This document shows, piece after piece, positions 8,447 to 16,563 of a stretch of DNA of 64,000 nt. The DNA is taken from NCBI RefSeq assembly GCF_009363075.1, contig NZ_CP045293.1:4154001-4218000 (forward strand), written 5' to 3'. A program made the translations under genes and the position numbers. Origin of the DNA: Paenibacillus guangzhouensis. GTDB taxonomy: Bacteria > Bacillota > Bacilli > Paenibacillales > Paenibacillaceae. The stretch's first letter is position 1. Every line of letters starts with the position of its first letter. Below the pieces are notes generated by a model, which saw nothing but the letters and a program-made list of their open reading frames with translations, was not told the DNA's origin and did no database searches.

Positions 8447-9277
8447 TTAACGCAATAACGCCGGGTCTATACGAGGGACAAGGCCTTCATCCGCAGCACG
8501 GGTTAGCAATGCTGAAATCGCTGCATATCCGTCTTCCCCTAAGTTCGCCGTGAACTCGTTCACATAGAGGTCAATATGTGCCGCCGCCACCTCAGGTGAC
8601 AATTCTTGCGCATGCTGGAGAATATACGCCTGGGATATCTCAGGATGTGCCCACGCGTATTCGACTGAAGCCTTAATCCAACCTGCCAGCGCTTCGAGAT
8701 CCATCGTTCTACGTGCGATAATCGCACCGAGCGGGATCGGTAACCCTGTATCGGTCTCCCACCAGTGCCCAAGATCCGCCATCAATGACAAACCATAATT
8801 CTGATACGTAAACCTTGCTTCATGAATGACAAGGCCCGCATCCATCTGACCGTCTCGCACGGCCGGCATAATCTGATCGAACGGCATAACGACGATCTCC
8901 CCGAGCCCGCCTGCCACATGGTCTGCTGCCCATAGCCGGAACAAGAGATACGCCGTTGACCGATCACTCGGAACAGCAATTCGCTTACCGGACAGCGATG
9001 CAGGGTCAGCTCCGCCGTCCTTCATCAGGACTAGCGGCCCGCAGCCTCGGCCAAGCGCGCCGCCACATGGCAATAGAGCGTAATCTTCGAGAAGCCAAGG
9101 CAATGCCGCATACGAGATTTTGAGCACATCCGGCCCTTCGCGCCGCGCTGCCAAATAATTCGTAATATCAATATCCGCATACATGACATCCAGTTCGGGT
9201 GCGCCTGGAATCAATCCATGCACCCAAGCATGGAAGACGAATGTGTCATTGGGACAAGGTGAAAATGCGATTTCCAT
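8447..9277 (-). CDS. mqnD: 1,4-dihydroxy-6-naphthoate synthase, futalosine pathway
   Basis: A 276-residue protein starting MEIAFSPCPNDTFVFHAW, the diagnostic MqnD opening with the SPCPNDTF motif, on a periplasmic-binding-protein-like fold. MqnD converts cyclic dehypoxanthinyl futalosine to 1,4-dihydroxy-6-naphthoate in the alternative menaquinone pathway. Its ATG follows the mqnB stop codon with no gap, and AGGAGG lies eight bases upstream. The pair mqnB-mqnD therefore forms one transcript. A weak five-base stem (ACACG/CGTGT at 8362-8379) followed by T-rich sequence on the minus strand may end it. The other steps (mqnA, mqnC, mqnE) are not in this window. Confidence 0.93.
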   Translation of the reverse strand: MEIAFSPCPNDTFVFHAWVHGLIPGAPELDVMYADIDITNYLAARREGPDVLKISYAALPWLLEDYALLPCGGALGRGCGPLVLMKDGGADPASLSGKRIAVPSDRSTAYLLFRLWAADHVAGGLGEIVVMPFDQIMPAVRDGQMDAGLVIHEARFTYQNYGLSLMADLGHWWETDTGLPIPLGAIIARRTMDLEALAGWIKASVEYAWAHPEISQAYILQHAQELSPEVAAAHIDLYVNEFTANLGEDGYAAISALLTRAADEGLVPRIDPALLR

Positions 9278-9961
9278 TTAAAGAACCTCCTCTAATCGCG
9301 CAAAAGCTGCAGTTAAAGCTGTTAGCGCATCTGGTATCCGCCATGCTTCACGATTGCGCGGACCGATGTTGTTCGAGATTGAACGCAGCTCGAGCACGGG
9401 AAGACCATACGAGGCCGCCGCCGCGGCTACGCCGTACCCTTCCATCGCCTCTGCCACAGCTGTCGGGAACCGCGATGCTAGCGAGTCAGCTGTCTCCTGC
9501 GTTCCCGTAACGGTTGATAACGTCAGAATCAGACCAGATTGCACGGGTAATTCGGCTGCACGTAGTGCTTCCGTAACCCGATCTGAGAGTATTGCATCCA
9601 CGGCAATCTGGGATGAACCGAACCCCAGCTCGTCCACCGAGATGAATCCTTCCCCAGATTCTGCGCCTAAGTCCGCAGCGATGATCCCCTCCGACACGAC
9701 CACGGAGCCAATCTCCGCCCGGCCGATGAACCCTCCTGCGATTCCGGCATTCACGACCAAATCGTAATCTCCGGTGTGAATTGCCTTCGTCGTGTTAATG
9801 GCAGCAATTACGGAACCTACGCCTGCGACACATACATCGAACCGATCCTGATCTTGGAGTCCGCGCAGCACCGCCTGCCTCTCGGCTTCAACGGAGGTCA
9901 TGATCAGAACGCGCAATTTTTGAGCCTGTGCCGCTTCTCCCTCATTTCCTTGAGTTAACAT
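9278..9961 (-). CDS. mqnB: Futalosine hydrolase
   Basis: A 227-residue nucleoside-phosphorylase/hydrolase-fold protein. It contains the PNP/MTAN signatures VAGVGSVIAAINTTKAI, LVVNAGIAGGF and a C-terminal AVAEAMEGYGVAAAA segment, where the Met-Glu pair contacts the ribose. MqnB removes hypoxanthine from futalosine to give dehypoxanthinyl futalosine in the alternative menaquinone pathway. The call over a general MTA/SAH nucleosidase rests on the directly adjoining mqnD. The start at 9961 has AGGAGG seven bases upstream. Divergent from the SDR gene. Confidence 0.9.
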   Translation of the reverse strand: MLTQGNEGEAAQAQKLRVLIMTSVEAERQAVLRGLQDQDRFDVCVAGVGSVIAAINTTKAIHTGDYDLVVNAGIAGGFIGRAEIGSVVVSEGIIAADLGAESGEGFISVDELGFGSSQIAVDAILSDRVTEALRAAELPVQSGLILTLSTVTGTQETADSLASRFPTAVAEAMEGYGVAAAAASYGLPVLELRSISNNIGPRNREAWRIPDALTALTAAFARLEEVL

Positions 9962-10083
9962 TTCCCATCCTCCTCTGTACCCATTTGCTCTCTTAAACCT
10001 TATATAACTAGGGTATCATGCTTTGCTTCAATTTGAAAACGATCGCATATTGTGACTTTTTTAATTGACATTGTGTAAAATAC

Positions 10084-10112
10084 TTCACAAAAAGATCACA
10101 AAGATGTATAAT
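10084..10112 (+). promoter_or_regulatory. Candidate promoter of the SDR gene inside a TTGTG/CACAA-rich region
   Basis: TTCACA (10084-10089) and TATAAT (10107-10112) are 17 bases apart. The -35 overlaps the right half of an inverted repeat TTGTG-N10-CACAA (10071-10090), and further TTGTGAC (10050) and TCACAAAG (10096) elements flank it. These resemble Rex/FNR/ResD-type sites without matching any consensus exactly. Confidence 0.45.
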
Positions 10113-10187
10113 ACAAGTAGGGACCCGATCCAATGATATCGCTTGCAGGCAAATCATACATTCTAATAGATAAGAAGGTTGATCTTC

Positions 10188-10934
10188 ATGGGACGTTTAA
10201 CAGGTAAAGTAGCTATTATTACCGGAGCAGCAACAGGAATGGGCGCATCGGAAGCGATGCTCTTCGCACAAGAAGGCGCTAAGGTTGTTGCGACAGATAT
10301 CCAAGAGACACATCTGCAAGAGCTTATTGCGAACATCAAAGCAAACGGTGGCGAAGCTATCGGATTGAAACATAACGTAACATCTGAAGAAGAATGGAAA
10401 TATGTGATTCAAGAAACGATCAACCACTACGGTAAGATCGATATTCTCGTCAACAACGCAGGTGTCGCTTCACCGAAGACGATCGAATACATGGAAATGA
10501 ACGAATGGAACCGGATCATGGACATTAACCTTAACGGCTGCGTCATCGGTATGAAATACGTCATTCCTGAGATGAAAAAAGCCGGCGGCGGTTCGCTCAT
10601 TAATATCTCCTCCATTGGCGGTATCGTCGGTATGGCCGGTACAAGCCCTTACACCGCAGCGAAAGGCGCTCTTCGCACCTTATCGAAATCCGCTGCCGTG
10701 GAATATGGTAAGGATAAAATCCGTGTGAACTCCGTGCATCCAGGCATCATCGTGACGCCAATGACAGAAGAGTCATTCAAGACGGCTGAACCGTTCTATC
10801 GCACATTCACGCAGCTTCCTTACTTCGGCAACCCGGAAGACGTCGCATATGGCGTTCTCTTCTTAGCATCCGACGAATCCCGCTTCATGACAGGCGCAGA
10901 GCTTGTGATTGACGGCGGTTGGACAGCGATCTAA
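10188..10934 (+). CDS. Short-chain dehydrogenase/reductase
   Basis: A 248-residue classical SDR. It has the cofactor loop TGAATGMG near the N-terminus, an acidic residue after the second strand (VVATDIQ) that suggests NAD(H) preference, the NNAG motif, catalytic Ser at ~142 (NISSIGG), and Tyr155-x3-Lys159 (YTAAK). It ends in the usual LVIDGGWTAI. It oxidises or reduces an alcohol or ketone of unknown identity. The ATG at 10188 is preferred over a TTG three codons earlier because AAGAAGG ends nine bases before it. The TetR gene that follows is convergent and may regulate it. Confidence 0.88.
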   Translation: MGRLTGKVAIITGAATGMGASEAMLFAQEGAKVVATDIQETHLQELIANIKANGGEAIGLKHNVTSEEEWKYVIQETINHYGKIDILVNNAGVASPKTIEYMEMNEWNRIMDINLNGCVIGMKYVIPEMKKAGGGSLINISSIGGIVGMAGTSPYTAAKGALRTLSKSAAVEYGKDKIRVNSVHPGIIVTPMTEESFKTAEPFYRTFTQLPYFGNPEDVAYGVLFLASDESRFMTGAELVIDGGWTAI

Positions 10935-10962
10935 GTTCATGCTTATCGAGTGCAATAAGACA

Positions 10963-10990
10963 AGCCCCTCATCCATGTCGATGAGGGGCT
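10963..10990. terminator. Bidirectional terminator between SDR and TetR genes
   Basis: An 11-bp stem AGCCCCTCATC / GATGAGGGGCT with a six-base loop between two convergent genes; the flanks are moderately T-rich on both strands. Confidence 0.75.
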
Positions 10991-11008
10991 GTTGTTCGTG
11001 TTCTTGCT

Positions 11009-11668
11009 TCATAGGTCTGCAGCTTCCTGCTCCTTCTTCAGCTTCATAACCGGATTGCGAATATACGGCCCCTGAATGGATAGATCCATCAGCTGTGAAG
11101 CCATTTCTTCTTCGGAATACGGCATATTCTGCTCAATCCACCAGATGATGACTTCGAGAAACGCAGACTCTACGTATTTAATAATAATTTCGCGCCGCGC
11201 TGTCAGATTGCTGTCATCTGGTTCCGTGCGATTAATTCCGCTGGAGACGAATTCGTGAATGACGGCCATTAATCCTTGCGCAAAATAGGGAATTCGATTC
11301 GTCACAAGCAGCGCACGATAGAAATGAAAATGTATCGCAATCTGATGGAACATTTGAATAAAATTTGGGTGCGGTTTACCTAAGGCGTAATCAAAAGCCT
11401 CATCCTCTTGACGAATACTCACTTCACGCTGGAACTCTTCCAGCACCGCATCAATGCAATTCTCCAGCAGATCATACTTATCCTTGTAATGCAAATAGAA
11501 CGTTGCCCGCTTCACCGTCGCACGATCCGAAATATCCTGAACGGTAATATGATCGAATTCCCTCTCTTCCATGAGCGCAATAAGTGCGTCGCGGAGCAAT
11601 CGCTTCGTCCGTATCACACGCGGGTCTTGCCTAGATTGTTTCTCCACAATATCCATATCCTTTATCAT
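11009..11668 (-). CDS. TetR/AcrR family transcriptional regulator
   Basis: A 219-residue regulator. The helix-turn-helix lies at ~18-63 (RTKRLLRDALIALMEEREFDHITVQDISDRATVKRATFYLHYKDK), with the classic ...ATFYLHYKDK end of the recognition helix. The ligand-binding half resembles the TetR_C type of DhaS/YvdT-like proteins rather than the drug-binding TetR type. No clear ribosome site distinguishes the ATG at 11668 from the one at 11656. It is convergent with the SDR gene; its target is unknown. Confidence 0.87.
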   Translation of the reverse strand: MIKDMDIVEKQSRQDPRVIRTKRLLRDALIALMEEREFDHITVQDISDRATVKRATFYLHYKDKYDLLENCIDAVLEEFQREVSIRQEDEAFDYALGKPHPNFIQMFHQIAIHFHFYRALLVTNRIPYFAQGLMAVIHEFVSSGINRTEPDDSNLTARREIIIKYVESAFLEVIIWWIEQNMPYSEEEMASQLMDLSIQGPYIRNPVMKLKKEQEAADL

Positions 11669-11713
11669 CTTAATGATCTTAGTATAGACGGGAAATCATC
11701 GATTGAACAATCC

Positions 11714-11749
11714 AAAAAACCTTCTCTCCCAGATGGAAAGAAGGTTTTT
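11714..11749 (-). terminator. Rho-independent terminator of the TIM-barrel gene
   Basis: Minus strand: ACCTTCTTTCC / GGGAGAGAAGGT stem followed by TTTTTT, directly after the stop of the gene ending at 11768. Confidence 0.85.
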
Positions 11750-11767
11750 GATCGGGACCCGGCTGGA

Positions 11768-12616
11768 TTACTTCAATAATTTCATCATATTCTGATAGCT
11801 TTCACGCACACTCTCAAGCTCGGACTTCGTCGTGACATCCTGCTCCAGAATGATATATTTGACGGAGCTCAGCTCTTCGGCTTTCTTCACGATCCCGAGA
11901 ATATCCATCACACCTGTCCCCACTTCAACGAAATCTGCCGGCTTTACGGTACTGAAGACGACTTCTGGCGTAAGAACACCTGAGACTTGCTCAAGCTCGA
12001 ATAAATTGACAGGGGAAGCTGCAGCGCTCAAATCCTTCTGATGCAATAACCCTAGGCGAGTTCCGAGCCGGTCCATATACGCAATCGGATCCACGCCTGC
12101 TCGAAGTGCCCAATAGGTATCGAATTCTACAAGGACATGTGCTGGATCGGTATTCTCGAGTAGAATATCCATGATCGTCTGACCATCGAATGCCTGGAAT
12201 TCATGAAAATGATTATGATAATAAAAGTCCATGCCTTCTGCCCTGCACTTCTTCCCAGAGGCATTCAGCCATTCCGCGAGCCGCAGCGCATCGTCCTTAT
12301 CCTTGAAGAAATAAGCTGGCATGACAACACCGCCGCTGCCTAGTTCTGCATTATAACGAATCACTTGGTCCCAATCCAAATTTGGATGATACGAGACATG
12401 ACTCGTGACAACCTTAAGCCCCATTTGATCCATATTCGCCTTCAGCTCGTGCGCCGTATAACCTACCTCGAAGCTGCCATCCGTTGACGTGTTATGGAAA
12501 GCAAACTCCACATTGGTATACCCGATATCCGCCACTTGACGTAATGTGCCCAAGAAATCTAGTGCCATCGCTTCGCGAACAGAGAATAATTGTAGTCCGA
12601 TTGGCATGTGATGCAT
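11768..12616 (-). CDS. Sugar phosphate isomerase/epimerase-like TIM barrel
   Basis: A 282-residue AP-endonuclease-2/xylose-isomerase-like TIM barrel. The metal-site strands are recognisable: YTNVEFAF near the N-terminus, FYYHNHFHEF with its histidines in the middle, and HVLVEFDTYWALRAGVDPI. The family covers isomerases, epimerases and lyases of sugars and inositols; the substrate cannot be read from sequence. A monocistronic unit with its own terminator at 11714. Two further members of the same superfamily occur at 48265-50049. Confidence 0.82.
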   Translation of the reverse strand: MHHMPIGLQLFSVREAMALDFLGTLRQVADIGYTNVEFAFHNTSTDGSFEVGYTAHELKANMDQMGLKVVTSHVSYHPNLDWDQVIRYNAELGSGGVVMPAYFFKDKDDALRLAEWLNASGKKCRAEGMDFYYHNHFHEFQAFDGQTIMDILLENTDPAHVLVEFDTYWALRAGVDPIAYMDRLGTRLGLLHQKDLSAAASPVNLFELEQVSGVLTPEVVFSTVKPADFVEVGTGVMDILGIVKKAEELSSVKYIILEQDVTTKSELESVRESYQNMMKLLK

Positions 12617-12814
12617 GGTACCCCTCCTACGAGAATTGAGTTGTAAACCCTTACATCATCATTGTATTTGATGGGCGGATGCCACGCATCCCCTTTCTTA
12701 GCTAAAAATGGGACTTATCTTCATCTTTTTGCCTTCTGGCATGGAACGGTCCTAATTCGCAAATATTAAATTATAACTTAACTTTCGGGGACCAAGACTT
12801 TATACTTATGGTGC

Positions 12815-12986
12815 GTGTTCAAAAAGTCGGCATTTCAGCACCGAGAAGGTTGCGTGAACCCGAAGAAGGAGGAACAGAGTTTAGGCAAAACCTAAATGAG
12901 TACCGGACTTCGAGGGTGAACGCAAGATTCGATGTCGAATATACTTCTCGAATGACTTCGTGATCAAATGATGACTTTTTGAACAA
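12815..12986 (+). repeat. Dispersed ~172-bp element with terminal inverted repeats, copy 1
   Basis: Bounded by GTTCAAAAAGTC (12817-12828) and GACTTTTTGAAC (12973-12984), a perfect 12-bp inverted repeat. The interior aligns along its whole length with the reverse complement of 46958-47128, sharing blocks such as AGCACCGAGAAGGTTG, AACCTAAATGAG and GCAAGATTCGA. Internal palindromes TTTAGG-N5-CCTAAA and TTCGA-N-GTCGAA are kept in both copies. There is no coding capacity. This looks like a MITE-like non-autonomous element. It fills most of the 408-base gap before the pyridoxal kinase gene; the rest of that gap shows nothing further. Confidence 0.8.
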
Positions 12987-13024
12987 CCTCTAATGGGATA
13001 TAGAAGCAAAGGGGATAAAGAATT

Positions 13025-13843
13025 ATGATGCACAAAGCACTAACGATTGCCGGTTCCGATACAAGCGGCGGCGCAGGCCTTCAGGCCGATCTCAAAACAT
13101 TCCAGGAACGCGGCGTATTCGGCATGACAGCCATCACCGTCCTCGTCGCACAAGACCCGCATAACGGATGGTTCCATGACGTATTCCCGATCGAATTATC
13201 AACCATTGAGAAACAAATCGAGACGGTGCTCGCTGGCATTGGTGTCGATGCAGCCAAGGTCGGTATGCTCGGATCGACGGAGATCATTGAGCTTGTCGCA
13301 CGCAAGATCGATCAGTATAACGTTCGCAACTTCGTGATTGACCCGGTTATGGTCTGTAAAGGCGCAGATGAAGCGCTGCATCCGGAGACGAACGAAGCCT
13401 TACGCGATATTCTCGTACCAAAGGCGCTTGTCGTAACACCGAACTTATTCGAAGCTTCCCAACTTAGCGGTATGGCGCCGATTAAGACGGTCGATGAGAT
13501 GAAAGAAGCTGCGGCGAAAATTCACGAGCAAGGCGCGGCTTATGTTCTCGTCAAAGGCGGTGGCAAGCTTGCAAGCGAACAATCCGCTGTGGACGTGCTC
13601 TATGACGGCAAGAACTTCGAGCTGCTTGCATCCGAGAAATTCAGCACCTCCTTCACACATGGCGCGGGCTGCACATATTCCGCCGCGATTACGGCTGAGC
13701 TAGCCAAAGGGCGCGAAGTGCGTGAAGCGATTCATACGGCGAAGGCATTCATTACGGAAGCGATCCGTCATTCGTTCGCATTGAATCAATACGTTGGACC
13801 GACGAACCATGCCGGGTATCGTCTATCGAACCAAGCGAAATAA
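13025..13843 (+). CDS. pdxK: Pyridoxal kinase (PdxK, ThiD-like ribokinase fold)
   Basis: A 272-residue ribokinase-fold kinase opening with ALTIAGSDTSGGAGLQADLKTF and carrying the anion-hole motif THGAGCTYSAA. Two cysteines mark the Firmicute PdxK type described in Staphylococcus and Bacillus: one in VMVCKG (~111) and one in GAGCT (~216), where ThiD enzymes usually have GTGCT. The preferred call is therefore ATP-dependent phosphorylation of pyridoxal/pyridoxine to the 5'-phosphate; hydroxymethylpyrimidine kinase (ThiD) activity remains possible. Tandem ATGs (13025, 13028) follow AAAGGGG. The upstream region contains the dispersed repeat element. Confidence 0.85.
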   Translation: MMHKALTIAGSDTSGGAGLQADLKTFQERGVFGMTAITVLVAQDPHNGWFHDVFPIELSTIEKQIETVLAGIGVDAAKVGMLGSTEIIELVARKIDQYNVRNFVIDPVMVCKGADEALHPETNEALRDILVPKALVVTPNLFEASQLSGMAPIKTVDEMKEAAAKIHEQGAAYVLVKGGGKLASEQSAVDVLYDGKNFELLASEKFSTSFTHGAGCTYSAAITAELAKGREVREAIHTAKAFITEAIRHSFALNQYVGPTNHAGYRLSNQAK

Positions 13844-13943
13844 TACAGACTGATCACAGGCAGAGGCATGATGATTTATGAATCCCGTGGGCATTTTCTT
13901 CGTATCATCTTAATAAGATGTCCAATCCAAAGGAGGCTCTATC

Positions 13944-14198
13944 ATGTCATCTACCGTGATAACCCTGATTCTCGTCGGCATTGCCCTCGCTTATTTCGTT
14001 ATCATGATTCCGATCCAATATGTATATATCCGTGAACTGAAGCAACAACAAGAGAAATCAGGTTTATCGCAGAGCGAGATGTATGAGAAAATGTCTTTTT
14101 CCATGGAGCAAGCCCATTTCGGCGTACAGGGCAACCTCTTCAACATCCCGTCTTCCATCGCAGCCAACCTGATCTATCAATGGCGTCATCGCAAATGA
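13944..14198 (+). CDS. Small membrane-anchored protein (DUF3949-like)
   Basis: An 84-residue protein with one N-terminal transmembrane helix (residues ~5-25, VITLILVGIALAYFVIMIPI), then a charged, helical segment (YIRELKQQQEKSGLSQSEMYEKMSF) and a basic C-terminal end. The layout and the phrase IPIQYVYIRELK resemble the DUF3949 family of Bacillales, of unknown function; I give that as a likely, not certain, match. AAAGGAGG precedes the ATG, and a strong terminator follows, so it is a self-contained gene. Confidence 0.7.
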   Translation: MSSTVITLILVGIALAYFVIMIPIQYVYIRELKQQQEKSGLSQSEMYEKMSFSMEQAHFGVQGNLFNIPSSIAANLIYQWRHRK

Positions 14199-14218
14199 TC
14201 TACGGATCGCTTATTTCA

Positions 14219-14250
14219 AAATCTCGACATCGCATGTCGGGATTTTTTCT
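14219..14250 (+). terminator. Rho-independent terminator
   Basis: AAATCTCGACAT / ATGTCGGGATTT stem with a three-base loop (CGC), followed by TTTTTTC; ends the small membrane protein gene. Confidence 0.85.
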
Positions 14251-14345
14251 TTGTGTCTAGAACGATGTAGAAATTGAGAAAGTTTGATACAATAAGAGCA
14301 TATCCCAAGCAGATTTCTGCGTGAAATTAAAAGGAGATTGATCTC

Positions 14346-15578
14346 ATGGCAACATTCGAAGAGCAATTAGCGCAATATGCTGAACTTATTGTCAAAGTGG
14401 GCGTTAACGTCCAGAAAGACCAACAAGTCTTTATTACAGGTTCGACCGAAATGACGGATCTCGTTCGTCTGGTGGCGAAGAAAGCCTATGAAGCCGGCGC
14501 GAGCAATGTTCATGTGGATTGGGTGGATGAGACACTCTCCCGGTTGAAATACGAGAACGCCTCCGATGATCACTTCACGAAGTTCCCGGAGTGGGAAGTT
14601 GCAAAGCGCAATACATTCCTAGATGCAAGAGCGGCATTCATCGCGATCGTATCCCCGAACCCGGATTTGCTCAAAGGCATTGATCCACAGCGGATCGGCA
14701 GCTTCCAAAAAGCATCCGGCCAAGCGCTGGAGAAGTACCGTCAATATGTCCAATCGGATAAAGTAAGCTGGACAGTTGTCGCAGCGGCTACGAAGAACTG
14801 GGCTGCGAAGATCTTCCCGGATGTCACACCAGATGAGGCACAAGTGCTGTTATGGAACGCGATCTTCGAATCCGTTCGTCTGAACACACCAGATCCGGTT
14901 CTAGCATGGGAAGAGCACAACGCGAACCTACATAAGAAAGTTGAAGTATTGAACGGATTCCATTTCCACAAGCTTCACTACACGGCGCCAGGTACAGATT
15001 TAACGATTGAGTTGCCCGAGAAGCATCTATGGGTGGGCGCAGGCAGCACAAGCGAGAGCAACGTTGCCTTCATGGCGAACATGCCGACAGAAGAAGTCTT
15101 CACGGTGCCTTACAGAAACGGCGTGAACGGCTATGTATCCAGCACGAAACCTCTCAGCTACGGCGGCAATATTATCGATAATTTCAAGTTAACCTTCGAA
15201 GAAGGACGTATTGTGAAGGTTGAAGCAGAGCAAGGTCAAGCGATTCTGCAACAGCTCGTCGATACTGATGAAGGCTCGCATTACTTGGGTGAGGTTGCAC
15301 TCGTTCCGCACGAGTCACCTATCTCGCAATCCAACATCTTATTCTTCAACACATTGTTCGACGAAAATGCATCCAACCACCTTGCGATCGGCAGCGGTTA
15401 TGCATTCAACGTGGAAGGCGGCAAAACGATGTCGAGAGAAGAACTCGATGCAAGTGGCGTCAATGCAAGTATTACGCATGTTGACTTCATGATCGGATCT
15501 GCGAACATGGACATCGATGGCATTCAGCAAGACGGTACAGTCGTTCCGGTATTCCGTGGCGGCAACTGGGCAATCTAA
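14346..15578 (+). CDS. Aminopeptidase, M29 (thermophilic metalloprotease) family
   Basis: A 410-residue cytoplasmic metallo-aminopeptidase of family M29 (AmpS/AmpT type), matching the usual ~410 length. Metal-ligand regions are recognisable in the C-terminal half: the Glu of NMPTEEVFTVP, Glu and His of GEVALVPHESPIS, His of ASNHLAIGSGY and the final segment HVDFMIGS. It removes N-terminal residues from peptides. The start at 14346 follows AAGGAG by ~8 bases. A monocistronic unit between two terminators. Confidence 0.92.
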   Translation: MATFEEQLAQYAELIVKVGVNVQKDQQVFITGSTEMTDLVRLVAKKAYEAGASNVHVDWVDETLSRLKYENASDDHFTKFPEWEVAKRNTFLDARAAFIAIVSPNPDLLKGIDPQRIGSFQKASGQALEKYRQYVQSDKVSWTVVAAATKNWAAKIFPDVTPDEAQVLLWNAIFESVRLNTPDPVLAWEEHNANLHKKVEVLNGFHFHKLHYTAPGTDLTIELPEKHLWVGAGSTSESNVAFMANMPTEEVFTVPYRNGVNGYVSSTKPLSYGGNIIDNFKLTFEEGRIVKVEAEQGQAILQQLVDTDEGSHYLGEVALVPHESPISQSNILFFNTLFDENASNHLAIGSGYAFNVEGGKTMSREELDASGVNASITHVDFMIGSANMDIDGIQQDGTVVPVFRGGNWAI

Positions 15579-15593
15579 ATTATAGATCATCAC

Positions 15594-15632
15594 AAAGACT
15601 GCATCCCCTACCTAAGGGATGCAGTCTTTTTC
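15594..15632 (+). terminator. Rho-independent terminator of the aminopeptidase gene
   Basis: AAAGACTGCATCCC / GGGATGCAGTCTTT stem of 14 bp with an eight-base loop and a trailing T run. Confidence 0.88.
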
Positions 15633-15687
15633 CATATCACAAAACACTTGACTTTAGCACGTAATAAAAATATACTAACTAATATAA

Positions 15688-15730
15688 AGTAAGTTACTAA
15701 TTATGAAATTAAAATTTAGGAGGTCCTCCT
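15688..15730 (+). promoter_or_regulatory. AT-rich palindrome and self-complementary Shine-Dalgarno before the dioxygenase gene
   Basis: AGTAAGTTACT (15688-15698) is a perfect 5+5 palindrome and could be an operator. Downstream, AGGAGGTCCTCCT (15718-15730) is itself palindromic: the ribosome site can pair with the six bases that follow it, just before the start codon. Confidence 0.35.
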
Positions 15731-15731
15731 T

Positions 15732-16493
15732 ATGATGCCATCATTATTTCTAGCTCACGGGTCACCGATGCTCGCGATTGAAGATACGCCATATGCAACA
15801 TTCCTTGAACAACTCGGACAACAATTGAAACCAAAGGCCATTGTTATTTTCACCGCCCACTGGGAAAGTGAAGTGCTCACGATTTCGACGCATGATCATT
15901 CGTATGAGACGATCTACGATTTTGGCGGCTTTCCAGATGCGTTATACGAAATCGTCTATCCTGCAAAAGGCTCGTCCCAGCTCGCAGGTCAACTCGCGGA
16001 GCGATTCCAACAAGCAGGCATTGAGACACGCGCTGATGCGACACGCGGGTTGGATCATGGATCTTGGACACTGCTGCATCGGATGTACCCTGCCGCAGAC
16101 ATACCAGTCGTTCAAATCTCGGTACACCCTTATCTTGCACCTGAATCGCAATACAAGATCGGGAAGACGCTGCAAGGTCTCGGTGATGAAGATATCCTCG
16201 TGATCGGCAGCGGGGTTACAGTACACAATCTGCGCATGCTGGACTGGGGACAGACGAAGCCTGAGCCATGGGCCGTCGCATTTGACGATTGGTTATTAGA
16301 TAAAGTCGCGCAGAACGATTTGCCGTCCTTATTCGCTTATGATCAGCTTGCGCCGTATGCTCGTCAAGCCGTACCTCGCGCAGAACATTTCGTTCCGTTC
16401 TTCATTGCGATGGGCAGCGGATCGTCGCAACCGCAAGTGATACATCGGAGTTATGACCTGGGTACACTTAGTTACTTGAGTATGGCGTTCTAA
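15732..16493 (+). CDS. Class III extradiol ring-cleavage dioxygenase (LigB/DODA/YgiD type)
   Basis: A 253-residue non-heme metal dioxygenase. Family landmarks are FLAHGSPML (His at ~9), FTAHWES (His ~43), a catalytic DHGSWTLLHRMYP segment and VIGSGVTVHNLR (His ~177). Related enzymes such as YgiD open catechol rings, including DOPA at the 4,5 position; the true substrate here is unknown. The tandem ATG at 15732/15735 follows AGGAGG by eight bases. The promoter region is very AT-rich and holds a short palindrome that suggests local control by a redox or quinone regulator, but no regulator gene adjoins it. Confidence 0.9.
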   Translation: MMPSLFLAHGSPMLAIEDTPYATFLEQLGQQLKPKAIVIFTAHWESEVLTISTHDHSYETIYDFGGFPDALYEIVYPAKGSSQLAGQLAERFQQAGIETRADATRGLDHGSWTLLHRMYPAADIPVVQISVHPYLAPESQYKIGKTLQGLGDEDILVIGSGVTVHNLRMLDWGQTKPEPWAVAFDDWLLDKVAQNDLPSLFAYDQLAPYARQAVPRAEHFVPFFIAMGSGSSQPQVIHRSYDLGTLSYLSMAF

Positions 16494-16513
16494 TAATACG
16501 CTTTCGTATATGC

Positions 16514-16549
16514 AAGAAGACCATCACCATTTCGGTTGATGGTCTTCTT
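16514..16549. terminator. Bidirectional terminator
   Basis: AAGAAGACCATCA / TGATGGTCTTCTT, a 13-bp stem with a ten-base loop, between the convergent dioxygenase and lipoprotein genes. Confidence 0.85.
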
Positions 16550-16563
16550 CTTATTTATCTTAT

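Noticed and set aside
12990-13024. Thiamine (TPP) riboswitch before the PdxK/ThiD-like gene
   Set aside because: The upstream region is the dispersed repeat; the TPP core motif CTGAGA...ACCTGATCTGG is absent, and the cysteine pattern favours PdxK.
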